From: PALSA-1006 sp041660815
GTDB lineage: Bacteria > Pseudomonadota > Gammaproteobacteria > Burkholderiales > Gallionellaceae
Reading direction: 5' to 3'
Assembly (NCBI GenBank): GCA_041660815.1
Contig: JBAZVN010000016.1
Span: forward strand, 22,512-86,511
DNA: 64,000 nucleotides
The translations under genes were made by a program, and so were the position numbers. Below, piece by piece: positions 26,098 to 34,514 of the stretch (the stretch's first letter is position 1; each line of letters begins with the position of its first letter). The notes below the pieces were generated by a model. That model searched no databases and had not been told where the DNA came from. It saw nothing but the letters and a program-made list of their open reading frames with translations.

Positions 26098-26605
26098 GGG
26101 ATGCGGAGATCGCGGTAAGAATGCCCTGCAGAATCGCAGTCGGTGTGGGAGGGCAGCCGTTGACCGCCACGTCCACCGGGATAACATTGGCAACCTTTCC
26201 GCAACTTGCGTAAGACTCGCCAAAAATTCCGCCGTCGCAAGCACACTCGCCAATTGCCACGACTAATTTGGGTTCGGGGGTGGCGTCATAAGTGCGTTTT
26301 AGCGCCACTTCCATGTGGCGCGAGACGGGGCCAGTTACCAGCAACAAATCGGCATGACGCGGACTTGCCACAAATTTAATCCCCAATCCTTCGATGTTGT
26401 AATAGGCATTGTTGACTGCGTGTATTTCCAGTTCGCAGCCATTGCACGAACCGGCGTCGATCATGCGAATCGCCAACGCACCGCCGAATATTGCCAGAAT
26501 TTCGCCTTGCAGGCGTTGCTCGGTAATACGCATCGCTTCATCGGCCTGCGGAGCCGCTTCAGTCTTGATGCCGGTTTTAACGATCTGTTTGAGTATTTGA
26601 TACAT
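26081..26605 (-). CDS. HyfI/NuoB-like [4Fe-4S] small subunit
   Basis: Homologue of the electron-transfer small subunit of group 4 hydrogenases and complex I subunit NuoB, 174 residues. The proximal-cluster cysteines are kept: GSCNGCE (Cys54, Cys57), GECACDGG (Cys121, with Cys123) and NGCPPTP (Cys151). One [4Fe-4S] cluster equivalent to complex I N2 can therefore form. It abuts the large-subunit gene on one side (ATG in the stop region) and overlaps the polyamine-synthase-like gene on the other. The retained cluster contrasts with the lost metal site of its large-subunit partner. Confidence 0.88.
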   Translation of the reverse strand: MYQILKQIVKTGIKTEAAPQADEAMRITEQRLQGEILAIFGGALAIRMIDAGSCNGCELEIHAVNNAYYNIEGLGIKFVASPRHADLLLVTGPVSRHMEVALKRTYDATPEPKLVVAIGECACDGGIFGESYASCGKVANVIPVDVAVNGCPPTPTAILQGILTAISASHVKQK

Positions 26606-28155
26606 CAGAGGTCGTGTCCTGAATAGCTGAGATTGAAGGATTTATTGATGAGCGGAAAATCCGGCACGATGTTGTTAAGGATCGCATGTTCCAGCACCGG
26701 CCAATTTTGCCAAGAAGGGTCATGCGGATGTACCCGGGTTAATTTTCCAGCCGCATCGGTATGGATTGCCATGAATACTTCGCCGCGCCAGCCTTCCACC
26801 ATACCCACGCCAAAACTATTGGGGGGAAGTTGCTCAAGCGGATAAACATGCACATCTTTACCGAGCAAATTCACCAGAATTTTGCGTTGCAAGCGCAACG
26901 ATTCAATTAACTCGTCAAAGCGCACGATGACGCGCGCAGCCACATCGCCGTTGCGCGAAATTGCCATCTGCACCTCCAATTGGTCGTAAGGCGCACAGGG
27001 AAATTGCACGCGCGCGTCCCATGCCTGAGAGCTGGCGCGTCCTGCCAGCCCACACAAACCAAGTTGTGCCGCAAGCTTGGGCTCAATACGACCGGTTCCG
27101 ATAAAACGATCTTGCACACCGGCATGCTCTTCATAAATGCCGCGCAAGATTTTGACCTGCTGCTCCAAATGCGCGCACTCCTGTTCGATGATCTGCTTGC
27201 CTTCCAGCGACACATCCACGCTGACACCACCGGGAATAATGCAATCCATCAGGTAACGATGGCCAAACAACGCCGCATTGGTACGCAACATTTGCTCTTT
27301 CAAAATCCAGAATTGGGCAAAGCCAAATGACAGCGCTACATCGTTGCCAAGGTAACCCAGATCACCGAGATGATTGGCCACCCGCTCCCGCTCCAGAAAA
27401 AGCGCGCGCAACCACAGTGCCCGATCAGGCGGGGTTAGATTCGCAATACTTTCGGTCGCCATGGCATACGCCCAGGCATAAGCCACGCTACTGTCACCAC
27501 TAATCCTTCCGGCAAGTTTTGCGCTTTTTTGCAATACGTTGTTTTCAAATAGTTTTTCTATTCCTTTGTGAGTGTAGCCGAGCCGTTCTTCCAAGCGCAG
27601 CACTTTTTCACCCACGATGGAGAAACGGAAATGTCCGGGTTCAATAATTCCCGCGTGTACCGGGCCTACCGGAATTTCATGCACACCTTGTCCATCGACT
27701 CGAACAAAATCGTAATTGTCCGATTCTGCGGTGGCACCGGATTCCGCAGTAAAATCTTTGCGCAACGGAAAACTGCCGCTGTGCCATGCCGCATGCCGAA
27801 GCCATTTGCGCTGATCATGGCTGCCAAAGGCAACAATACCAAGAAGATCATACAGCGCACGCTGCATGCGATTGGCAGCAGGAAATATCTGGCTGAGGTC
27901 GGGAAATGTTGGCGCTTCGGCAGATAAGTTCACGCTAAGACAAACTAATCCCGTTTGATTGACCAAGGCCACCTCTAGCGTGAAACCATTGTCTTGTGCA
28001 CGCTCATCACAGCCCCACAGCGCAAGCAGTCGCCCCCCGCCGTCCCGCACGCTTTGGCAAATCGGCAATAATTCGACGCTAGAAATCTTGCCGCGCCACG
28101 CGGGGATCGGGCCGTTCATGCGCTGCAATTGTAAGTTGGGATGTTTAATCGGCAT
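26605..28155 (-). CDS. HyfG/HycE-like large subunit lacking [NiFe] ligands (Ehr type)
   Basis: A 516-residue fusion of a NuoC-like N-terminal domain (about 1-130) and a NuoD/hydrogenase large-subunit domain (about 155-516). The domain identity is clear from GPVHAGIIEPGHFRFS, the glutamate-rich LRLEERLGYTHKGIEKLF and RERVANHLGDLGYLGNDV. In catalytic hydrogenases two CxxC motifs hold the nickel-iron site. Here the first position reads GRISGDSSVAYAWA (216-229) and the last reads SFNLSYSGHDL at the very C-terminus, with no cysteine in either. The protein should therefore not bind NiFe and not make or use hydrogen, which matches the known energy-converting-hydrogenase-related (Ehr) complexes. What it couples to is unknown. 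Confidence 0.88.
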   Translation of the reverse strand: MPIKHPNLQLQRMNGPIPAWRGKISSVELLPICQSVRDGGGRLLALWGCDERAQDNGFTLEVALVNQTGLVCLSVNLSAEAPTFPDLSQIFPAANRMQRALYDLLGIVAFGSHDQRKWLRHAAWHSGSFPLRKDFTAESGATAESDNYDFVRVDGQGVHEIPVGPVHAGIIEPGHFRFSIVGEKVLRLEERLGYTHKGIEKLFENNVLQKSAKLAGRISGDSSVAYAWAYAMATESIANLTPPDRALWLRALFLERERVANHLGDLGYLGNDVALSFGFAQFWILKEQMLRTNAALFGHRYLMDCIIPGGVSVDVSLEGKQIIEQECAHLEQQVKILRGIYEEHAGVQDRFIGTGRIEPKLAAQLGLCGLAGRASSQAWDARVQFPCAPYDQLEVQMAISRNGDVAARVIVRFDELIESLRLQRKILVNLLGKDVHVYPLEQLPPNSFGVGMVEGWRGEVFMAIHTDAAGKLTRVHPHDPSWQNWPVLEHAILNNIVPDFPLINKSFNLSYSGHDL

Positions 28156-28159
28156 CGTT

Positions 28160-29617
28160 TTATCCTAGTAAAGCCGCCGCCTGGCGATACCAGTCGGCCA
28201 AATAGGGCGGCATATACAAACCCAGAATCAGCACCAGTAACAAGTGGATAAAAACCGGAATTAATGCAGGAGGATGCGGCAGCGGTTTTGCCGTGGTTTC
28301 GCCAAAGACCATCGGTTGGACCTTGCCAAAAATAGCGGCAAAGGCGATGCCCAGAGAGACCAGAAGAATGGGGGTAGTCCACGGATATTCATGCATGGCC
28401 GTGGTGATAATCAGAAATTCGCTGGAAAACACCCCGAAAGGCGGCATCCCCAGAATCGCAAAGGTGCCGAGCAGCAGGCCCCAGCCCACGGTGGGACTGA
28501 CTTGCAGTAAGCCGCGAATACTCTCCATTTGTTGCGTGCCGGTTTTTTGTACGGCATGGCCGACCGCAAAAAAGATCGCCGATTTGGTGAGCGAGTGCAT
28601 GGTCATATGCAGCAGTGCGGCAAAATTGGCAACCGCGCCGCCCATGCCAAAAGCGAAGGTAATCAGCCCCATGTGCTCAACCGAGGAGTAGGCAAACATG
28701 CGTTTGATGTCTTTTTGGCGCGACAGAAACAGCGCGGCAACCAGCACAGAGAGCAAGCCGAATCCCATCATCAGATTGCCCGCGAAGTGCGTGCCCAGCG
28801 AGCCGTCCACCAACACTTTGCTGCGCATCACGGCATACAACGCGACATTCAATAATAGGCCGGACAAGACGGCGGAAACCGGGGTCGGCCCTTCGGCATG
28901 CGCATCCGGCAGCCAGCTATGCAAGGGCACCAAGCCGATTTTAGTGCCGTAGCCCACCAGTAAAAATACGAAGGCTAGCTTGAGTACGGTGGGCTCCAAA
29001 TTGCCTTTGACTTCATGCAAATGCGTCCACAACAAGGCGGTGCCACCTTCACCCAACACCCGTTCGGCGGCAAAGTACAACAGGATGGTGCCGAACAGCG
29101 CAAGCGCAATCCCCACGCCGCACAGGATGAAATATTTCCACGCCGCTTCCAGGCTGGCCGGGGTGCGATACAAACTCACCAGTAACACGGTGGTTAAGGT
29201 CGCGGCTTCCATCGCCACCCAGATGATGCCCATGTTGTTGGTGGTAAGTGCCACCATCATGGTGAAGGTGAACAACTGATACATGCTGTAATACAGATGC
29301 AGCATGGAAACGGATAACTTGCCGTGGTGTTGCTCGATGCGCATGTAGGGGCGCGAAAACAGCGAGGTGGTGAACGCCACAAAGGCGGTGAGTGCGACTA
29401 AAAATACATTGAACTGGTCAATAAAAAACTGCTCTTTGAAAGCGATTTGCGGGCCGGCATCAATCACCTGAATGGTTAACGCCACCGAGGCGGCAAAAGT
29501 ACAGGCACTCATCACCGCATTTAGTTCGGCTGCCCAGGCGCGCGAACCGAATACGGCCAACAGCATTCCGCCCAGCAGGGGGGTAAGCAACAGGACGAGT
29601 AAATACAGATCAATCAT
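28160..29617 (-). CDS. HyfF-like proton-translocating antiporter subunit
   Basis: Membrane subunit of 485 residues with about 13-14 helices, of the NuoL/M/N-MrpA/D family. The core motif GLVPLHSWLPDAHAEGPTPVSA and a charged helix HSLTKSAIFFAVGHA are visible, as is the YSSVEHMG segment. The lysine usually found after the second motif (LLK) is replaced by Asn here (LLLNVALY), which also varies among HyfF proteins. I use the internal ATG giving MIDLYLLVLLLTPLLGG; an upstream start would add 35 residues lying in the previous gene. It overlaps the HyfE-like gene by eight bases. Confidence 0.88.
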   Translation of the reverse strand: MIDLYLLVLLLTPLLGGMLLAVFGSRAWAAELNAVMSACTFAASVALTIQVIDAGPQIAFKEQFFIDQFNVFLVALTAFVAFTTSLFSRPYMRIEQHHGKLSVSMLHLYYSMYQLFTFTMMVALTTNNMGIIWVAMEAATLTTVLLVSLYRTPASLEAAWKYFILCGVGIALALFGTILLYFAAERVLGEGGTALLWTHLHEVKGNLEPTVLKLAFVFLLVGYGTKIGLVPLHSWLPDAHAEGPTPVSAVLSGLLLNVALYAVMRSKVLVDGSLGTHFAGNLMMGFGLLSVLVAALFLSRQKDIKRMFAYSSVEHMGLITFAFGMGGAVANFAALLHMTMHSLTKSAIFFAVGHAVQKTGTQQMESIRGLLQVSPTVGWGLLLGTFAILGMPPFGVFSSEFLIITTAMHEYPWTTPILLVSLGIAFAAIFGKVQPMVFGETTAKPLPHPPALIPVFIHLLLVLILGLYMPPYLADWYRQAAALLG

Positions 29618-30272
29618 CCTTGAGTTTTTCCATATTAGTGATATCCAGACTGTCAAAGGTTTCGCGGATCTGGAAGAAGAAAATACCAAAGATGAAAGTT
29701 GCCACCAGCACGTCCAGCGCAATGCCCAATTCGACTACCAGGGGCATGCCTTGGGTGGCACTGGTCGCGGCAAAAAATAAGCCGTTCTCCAGGGACAGGA
29801 AGGCCACCACTTGCGAAATGGCTTTACGTCGGGTCAACATCATCAGCATCGACAGCAATACGCTGGCGAGCGCGATACCGATCAAACCGCGGGTAATGCC
29901 TTCGGCCAGTTGTGAGATCGGCGCGGCCAGATTGAAGGCAAACACCACCAAAGCCAGTCCGACCAACATGGTAGTGGGAATGTTGATTAAGGTTTCCACA
30001 TCCCATCTCACATTGAGTTTGCCAATCAAGCGGTGTAACAGCCACGGCAGGACCAACACTTTTAACAACAGCGTAAGCCAGGCGGAATAATACAAATGAT
30101 GTTGTCCGGTGCTGAAGGCCACCACAAAAGTACTGAGTGCGAGTAATGCTCCCTGCAAGGCAAATAAATTGATCAATGAAAGAATACGGCGCTGCGCCAA
30201 CATGGCAAATTCAATCAGCAACAGCAAGGCGGCGAGCAGGTTGACGAATTGCAGTGTTAGTGAAATCGTCAT
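29610..30272 (-). CDS. HyfE-like membrane subunit
   Basis: A 220-residue protein with about six membrane helices, related to HyfE and distantly to NuoK. It begins MTISLTLQFVNLLAALLLLIEF. A conserved glutamate lies in SLENGLFFAATS and another in LVVELGIALD, matching the HyfE pattern with NuoK-like buried Glu. It sits between the HyfC- and HyfF-like genes, one base after the first and overlapping the second. Its role is as a small spacer/proton-path subunit in the membrane arm. Confidence 0.85.
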   Translation of the reverse strand: MTISLTLQFVNLLAALLLLIEFAMLAQRRILSLINLFALQGALLALSTFVVAFSTGQHHLYYSAWLTLLLKVLVLPWLLHRLIGKLNVRWDVETLINIPTTMLVGLALVVFAFNLAAPISQLAEGITRGLIGIALASVLLSMLMMLTRRKAISQVVAFLSLENGLFFAATSATQGMPLVVELGIALDVLVATFIFGIFFFQIRETFDSLDITNMEKLKDD

Positions 30273-30273
30273 C

Positions 30274-31242
30274 TCACGCCCCCAGCAAAAAATGAATCAG
30301 CAGGCCCAGCACCGCCAGCAAAAAGGCGGTGCCCAAAAATTCCGGTGCGCGAAAAATTCGCATTTTGGCCGAGACGCTTTCCAGTAATGCCAGCAAGGCA
30401 CCGGCCAACGCCAGTTTCAGCACTAGCGCCACAATCGCCCAAGGCAGTCCCGCCCAATTGCCCACTTCAACAATCCCCTGCGGAAAAAACAGCGCTATCC
30501 CGATAGACATATACGCCATTAATTTCAGACTGCTGGCCCACTCGATCAGCGCCAGATGACGCGCCGAATATTCCAGAATCATGGCTTCATGAATCATGGT
30601 GAGTTCCAGATGCGTGCTTGGGTTATCCACCGGAATACGCGCGTTTTCTGCCAGCAATACAATCAAAAATGCCAGTCCGGCAAACGCCAGACTCGGATAC
30701 AAAACAAACGGGTGATGGGCAAAAGTTTCCACAATACGCGGCAATTGGGTGGAATGGCTAATCATGGATGAGGTGAAGAGCACCATCAACAGCGCGGGCT
30801 CGGCGAGGAAGGAAACCAGCATCTCGCGGCGCGCACCCAAGGTGCCGAAAGACGTCCCGATATCCATGGCGGCCAAGGCGATGAACACTCGGGCTACGGC
30901 AAATACGCCGACCAATGCAATCACATCGGCGGCCTGTGAAAAGGGCAGATCGACCGCAATGATGGGAATAATAGCCGCCGCCAGCCACATACAGCCAAAA
31001 ACAATGTAGGGCGTCACGCGGAACAGCCACGAAGCGTTGTGCGCCATGACGGCATCTTTATTCAACAACTTGTGCAACACGCGATAGGGCTGCAACACCC
31101 CGGCGCCGGTACGATTTTGCAACCATGCTTGACACTGGTTTACCCATCCGGTGAGCAACGGTGCCAGCAGCACAACCAGCAGCAGTTGCGTCAGTTGCAG
31201 CAGAGTGGCGTAGATGAAATAAAAATTATCCATATTAAACAA
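30274..31242 (-). CDS. HyfC-like (NuoH family) membrane anchor subunit
   Basis: A 322-residue protein with about eight helices, related to complex I NuoH and HycD/HyfC. The diagnostic cytoplasmic loop reads ARIPVDNPSTHLELTMIHEA, and another acidic loop DIGTSFGTLGARREML is present. This subunit joins the soluble module (HyfG/HyfI-like) to the antiporter-like arm. The start overlaps the end of the HyfB-like gene by eight bases; a second ATG three codons on is an alternative start. Confidence 0.9.
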   Translation of the reverse strand: MFNMDNFYFIYATLLQLTQLLLVVLLAPLLTGWVNQCQAWLQNRTGAGVLQPYRVLHKLLNKDAVMAHNASWLFRVTPYIVFGCMWLAAAIIPIIAVDLPFSQAADVIALVGVFAVARVFIALAAMDIGTSFGTLGARREMLVSFLAEPALLMVLFTSSMISHSTQLPRIVETFAHHPFVLYPSLAFAGLAFLIVLLAENARIPVDNPSTHLELTMIHEAMILEYSARHLALIEWASSLKLMAYMSIGIALFFPQGIVEVGNWAGLPWAIVALVLKLALAGALLALLESVSAKMRIFRAPEFLGTAFLLAVLGLLIHFLLGA

Positions 31243-33244
31243 AGGCTAATAGTACAAGCAGGGTAACAAAGGTATAGGTTAGATACAGATGAATACGTCC
31301 ATGTTGTAACAAGGCAGCCCAGGAGGAGAGCTTTTCCGTTAGCGTGCGAATCGGCAAATACAGCAAGTACCACAGCCTGTCTTCGCTGCGTCCGTGGTAA
31401 CTAGGGTGTTCATCAAAAGGCGTGGGTAGTTTGTTTTCGATCTTGAAGAAAGGCTCGAAAATGCGCCGAATCGGTTGACCAAAACCTTCGGCAGTATCCT
31501 GCATACGCGCGTTCTGTTCGGGAAATCCGCAATCCCAGGCCGGTCCGCGCCGTAATCGGCCATGGTATAAACGGCGTACCAGCAAAATGGTGAGCAGCAT
31601 CACGCCGACTATTGCGAGCAGGAAATATATCGGACTATAGCTGGCACGGTCAATATCCACAGGTGACAAGAATAGCCAATTTTCGGCGGCATTCCCCAAA
31701 CCAGATCCCAACAGCAGCAGCGAAACTTGATCAATCCGGCTCACCATCCAAACCGGAGCCAGCCCCAGAGCTACACACCCCAAAGCCAACCAGGCCATTC
31801 CGAAGCGTTCCCAGAGACCTGCATCATGGGAGTGCTCCAGGGCTTTTTCACGCGGTTGGCCGAGGAAAATGACCCCGTAAAATTTCACCATCACATAGGC
31901 GGCCAGGGCGGCAGACAGCGCAATGACCGCCGCCGCAACCGGCACCAGCATGTTGATATAACTGTTGGGTAAGCCCGGCGATAACAGGAACGCTTGTAGT
32001 AACAACCATTCCGATACAAAGCCATTTAGCGGTGGCAAACCGGCAATCGCCAGCACCCCCACCAACATCAACGCTGCCGCCCATGGCATGTGATGAATCA
32101 GTCCGCCCATGCGGCCCATATTGCGCTCACCGGTGGCATGCAAAATCGACCCGGTGCCGATAAACAGCAGGCTTTTAAAAAAAGCATGGTTGAGGCTGTG
32201 ATACAGGGTTGCAGTCAGTGCCAGCGCAGCCAGAGTATCTTTGCCATACACATGAAAAATAAGCGTAAGTCCAATCCCGACAAATAGTAACCCTATGTTT
32301 TCAATGGAGGAATAAGCAAGAAGGCGTTTCATGTCGCCTTGGACGGCAGCAAACATCACACCGAATACAGCGGTGATCAAGCCCAGAGCCAAAGCTAGAA
32401 CTCCCCACCACCACAATTGTGCGCCGAGCAAATCAAAACTGACGCGCAAAATACCGTAGATTGCGGTCTTCAGCATGACGCCACTCATCAGTGCCGAGAT
32501 GGGCGAGGGCGCTGCCGGATGCGCCTCGGGTAACCAGACATGCATGGGCAAAATGCCAGCTTTAGCACCAAAGCCAAATATTGCCAGAAGAAACGCGACG
32601 GATGACCAGAATGGATCAAGCTGTGCCGCGCGCATGGCTTCAAAGGTAAACGCGCCAATACCCTGTCCTCCCTGCATCACGCCAAAGCTCAATAAAATGG
32701 CGATCGCGCCAACATGCGCAATGATCAGATACAGGAAACCTGCTCTGCGAATTTCCGGAACATGATGATCGGTGGTTACCAGAAAATAGGAAGATAAGGC
32801 CATGACCTCCCACGCCACCATAAACAGGTAGGCATCATCAGCCAGCAACACCAAGCTCATACCGGCTAAAAATAGATGGTATTCAAGCGTCAACAGAGCA
32901 AGCGTTTTACCTTCCATAGCGCGGAAATAGCCGACACTAAAAAGAGATACCCCCAGAGAGGCACCGCCTAATAATATTAGAAAGAAACCGGAGAGCGGAT
33001 CGAGACGCAGATGAAAAGGGAGGTCAGGCAGGCCGAGCGGCAATACGGCGATATTCGGCGTGACAGCCAGCGTCCAGAACCCAGTTGCGGCAATAATCAG
33101 CGAACCCAGAGCGCCCAGCGGAAAAATCACGCGCACGATGACGCTTGCTTGGTGCTGCAATGTCAGCGCGACAAATCCCAGCGCAATCCAGAGCATTATT
33201 GCGCCACCCGCGATATCCAATGGCAAGATGCTTAAAGCGTCCAT
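31235..33244 (-). CDS. HyfB-like (NuoL family) antiporter subunit
   Basis: The first and largest gene of the operon, 669 residues, about 16 helices. The NuoL/M core reads GILPMHVWLPEAHPAAPSPI followed by SALMSGVMLKTAIYGILR with the conserved lysine, and later HAFFKSLLFIGTGS. The glutamate in AWEVMALSSYFL matches the essential membrane Glu of this family. The C-terminal part carries a soluble stretch (CGFPEQNARMQDTAEGF) typical of HyfB/HycC. It starts the leftward operon; its upstream region of about 160 bases is shared with a divergent RHH gene. Confidence 0.9.
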   Translation of the reverse strand: MDALSILPLDIAGGAIMLWIALGFVALTLQHQASVIVRVIFPLGALGSLIIAATGFWTLAVTPNIAVLPLGLPDLPFHLRLDPLSGFFLILLGGASLGVSLFSVGYFRAMEGKTLALLTLEYHLFLAGMSLVLLADDAYLFMVAWEVMALSSYFLVTTDHHVPEIRRAGFLYLIIAHVGAIAILLSFGVMQGGQGIGAFTFEAMRAAQLDPFWSSVAFLLAIFGFGAKAGILPMHVWLPEAHPAAPSPISALMSGVMLKTAIYGILRVSFDLLGAQLWWWGVLALALGLITAVFGVMFAAVQGDMKRLLAYSSIENIGLLFVGIGLTLIFHVYGKDTLAALALTATLYHSLNHAFFKSLLFIGTGSILHATGERNMGRMGGLIHHMPWAAALMLVGVLAIAGLPPLNGFVSEWLLLQAFLLSPGLPNSYINMLVPVAAAVIALSAALAAYVMVKFYGVIFLGQPREKALEHSHDAGLWERFGMAWLALGCVALGLAPVWMVSRIDQVSLLLLGSGLGNAAENWLFLSPVDIDRASYSPIYFLLAIVGVMLLTILLVRRLYHGRLRRGPAWDCGFPEQNARMQDTAEGFGQPIRRIFEPFFKIENKLPTPFDEHPSYHGRSEDRLWYLLYLPIRTLTEKLSSWAALLQHGRIHLYLTYTFVTLLVLLAFV

Positions 33245-33408
33245 TATGGCTGACTGGTTTGCCTTTTAATTGATGGAAGGTGAATTATGCATAAAATTGT
33301 TCTTGGCTGCTTGTTTGTTGATGATTAATTTAGCTTTTATGGACTATCAGATTGCAACTCTATACTAATCATATTAACATAGCATTAACATTAAATTAAA
33401 ATGAAACT

Positions 33409-33600
33409 ATGGAAAACCGAACCGCACGACTCACTTTTTTAATTGATCCGACCAAGAAGACGATATTTGAAGAAATCTGCGCACTCCATGATCAAACCCC
33501 ATCGCAGGTTGTGCGGCAGATGATTCGCGATTATGTGCGTGAAAATGGCTCTCCTGAACAGATTGCCCGTATGCCCTTGAATGCAAAGTCTGATAAGTAA
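33409..33600 (+). CDS. Ribbon-helix-helix (CopG/Arc-type) small protein
   Basis: A 63-residue protein beginning MENRTARLTFLIDPTKKTIF, the beta-strand of an RHH fold, followed by EEICALHDQTPSQVVRQMIRDYVRENG, the two helices. It probably binds DNA as a dimer. No toxin gene is adjacent, so an antitoxin role is not supported. It diverges from the hydrogenase-4-like operon across an AT-rich 160-base gap, which makes it a candidate regulator of that operon by position only. Confidence 0.75.
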   Translation: MENRTARLTFLIDPTKKTIFEEICALHDQTPSQVVRQMIRDYVRENGSPEQIARMPLNAKSDK

Positions 33601-33805
33601 AATAGTTTCAAAATATATCGCTTATTTTTTGTCGTATTTCCACAAGCTAAAGGGTTATCACACCCAGCCCGAATTGCATAAATAGACACCTCGTACCTGT
33701 TTTTTTACGTCAAATTTCCCGTATTTCGATAACCTCTTACTTGAGGAAACGAGTTCCTCTTCGTTTGCTTTTCGCCGACTTTTGTCTTGAGTCATTAATT
33801 TGCGG

Positions 33806-33857
33806 TTGACACCCGATAAAATGCGCGATAAATTACCGACCAGTCAGTCATTAATTA
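33806..33857 (+). promoter_or_regulatory. Promoter and likely TetR operator of the efflux operon
   Basis: A consensus -35 TTGACA (33806-33811) is followed after 17 bases by TAAATT (33829-33834), a four-of-six match to the -10 box. Directly after it lies ACCGACCAGTCAGTCATT with the direct repeat AGTCAGTC, ending just before the tetR ATG. Repeats of this CAGTCAGTC kind are often bound by TetR/AcrR repressors, so autoregulation is likely. Confidence 0.6.
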
Positions 33858-33863
33858 ATTTCT

Positions 33864-34514
33864 ATGAAAAAAGCATCCCTATCTGAAGTTCCCAGTCGTC
33901 GACGTCGCAAAGAGGCTCGTCCCGCCGAATTGCTCGCGGCGGCATTAGATTTATTCGTTGAACGTGGTTTTTCAGCAACCAAGCTGGACGATGTCGCAGC
34001 GCGCGCCGGGGTGTCCAAAGGCACGTTGTATCTGTATTTCACCAGCAAGGAAGAACTGTTCAAGGCCGTCATCCAGCAGGGCATCTTGCCGGTATTGGAT
34101 AAAGGCGAGGAGATGCTGGCGCAGCATGATGGCGATGCGGCCTCGTTATTGGAGGCGATGCTAATGCGTTGGTGGGAATTGTTCGGTGCGACCGATTTGG
34201 CGGGTATACCCAAGCTGATGATCTCGGAGGCTGGTAATTTTCCCGAGGTGGCGCAGTACTACTACGAGAACGTCATCGTGCGCGGTCGCGGCTTGATACG
34301 CCAAGTGATCGAGCGCGGCATAGAAACCAAACAGTTTAACGTCGGTGATATCGAGTCGACCATTGATGTGATCCTCGCTCCGCAAATGATGTTGACCATC
34401 TGGCGTTACTCCTTGACACCGTGCGACTGCGCTAAACAAGACCCTGAGACCTATCTGCGCACCCACATCGATCTGTTGTTGAACGGCCTGCGTGCCACGG
34501 AGAAAAACAAATGA
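33864..34514 (+). CDS. TetR/AcrR-family transcriptional repressor
   Basis: A 216-residue repressor. The N-terminal helix-turn-helix is clear: RPAELLAAALDLFVERGFSATKLDDVAARAGVSKGTLYLYF across residues about 20-60. The ligand-binding half is not close to a named subgroup; it resembles the C-terminal domain found in regulators of RND pumps. It overlaps the membrane-fusion gene by four bases, so repressor and pump form one transcript. Confidence 0.88.
   Translation: MKKASLSEVPSRRRRKEARPAELLAAALDLFVERGFSATKLDDVAARAGVSKGTLYLYFTSKEELFKAVIQQGILPVLDKGEEMLAQHDGDAASLLEAMLMRWWELFGATDLAGIPKLMISEAGNFPEVAQYYYENVIVRGRGLIRQVIERGIETKQFNVGDIESTIDVILAPQMMLTIWRYSLTPCDCAKQDPETYLRTHIDLLLNGLRATEKNK

Noticed and set aside
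26098..26253. A longer N-terminus for the polyamine-synthase-like protein
   Set aside because: The added 52 residues are an out-of-frame reading of the HyfI-like gene with no family similarity.
26605..28155. Annotating the operon as a hydrogen-evolving hydrogenase 4
   Set aside because: The large subunit lacks all four metal-binding cysteines, so the usual name would be misleading.
29618..29722. A longer N-terminus for the HyfF-like protein
   Set aside because: The extra 35 residues lie in the coding region of the HyfE-like gene and are not membrane-like; the internal ATG gives the family start.
33409..33600. RHH protein as an antitoxin of a toxin-antitoxin pair
   Set aside because: There is no small toxin frame directly after it; the following 260 bases have no gene.
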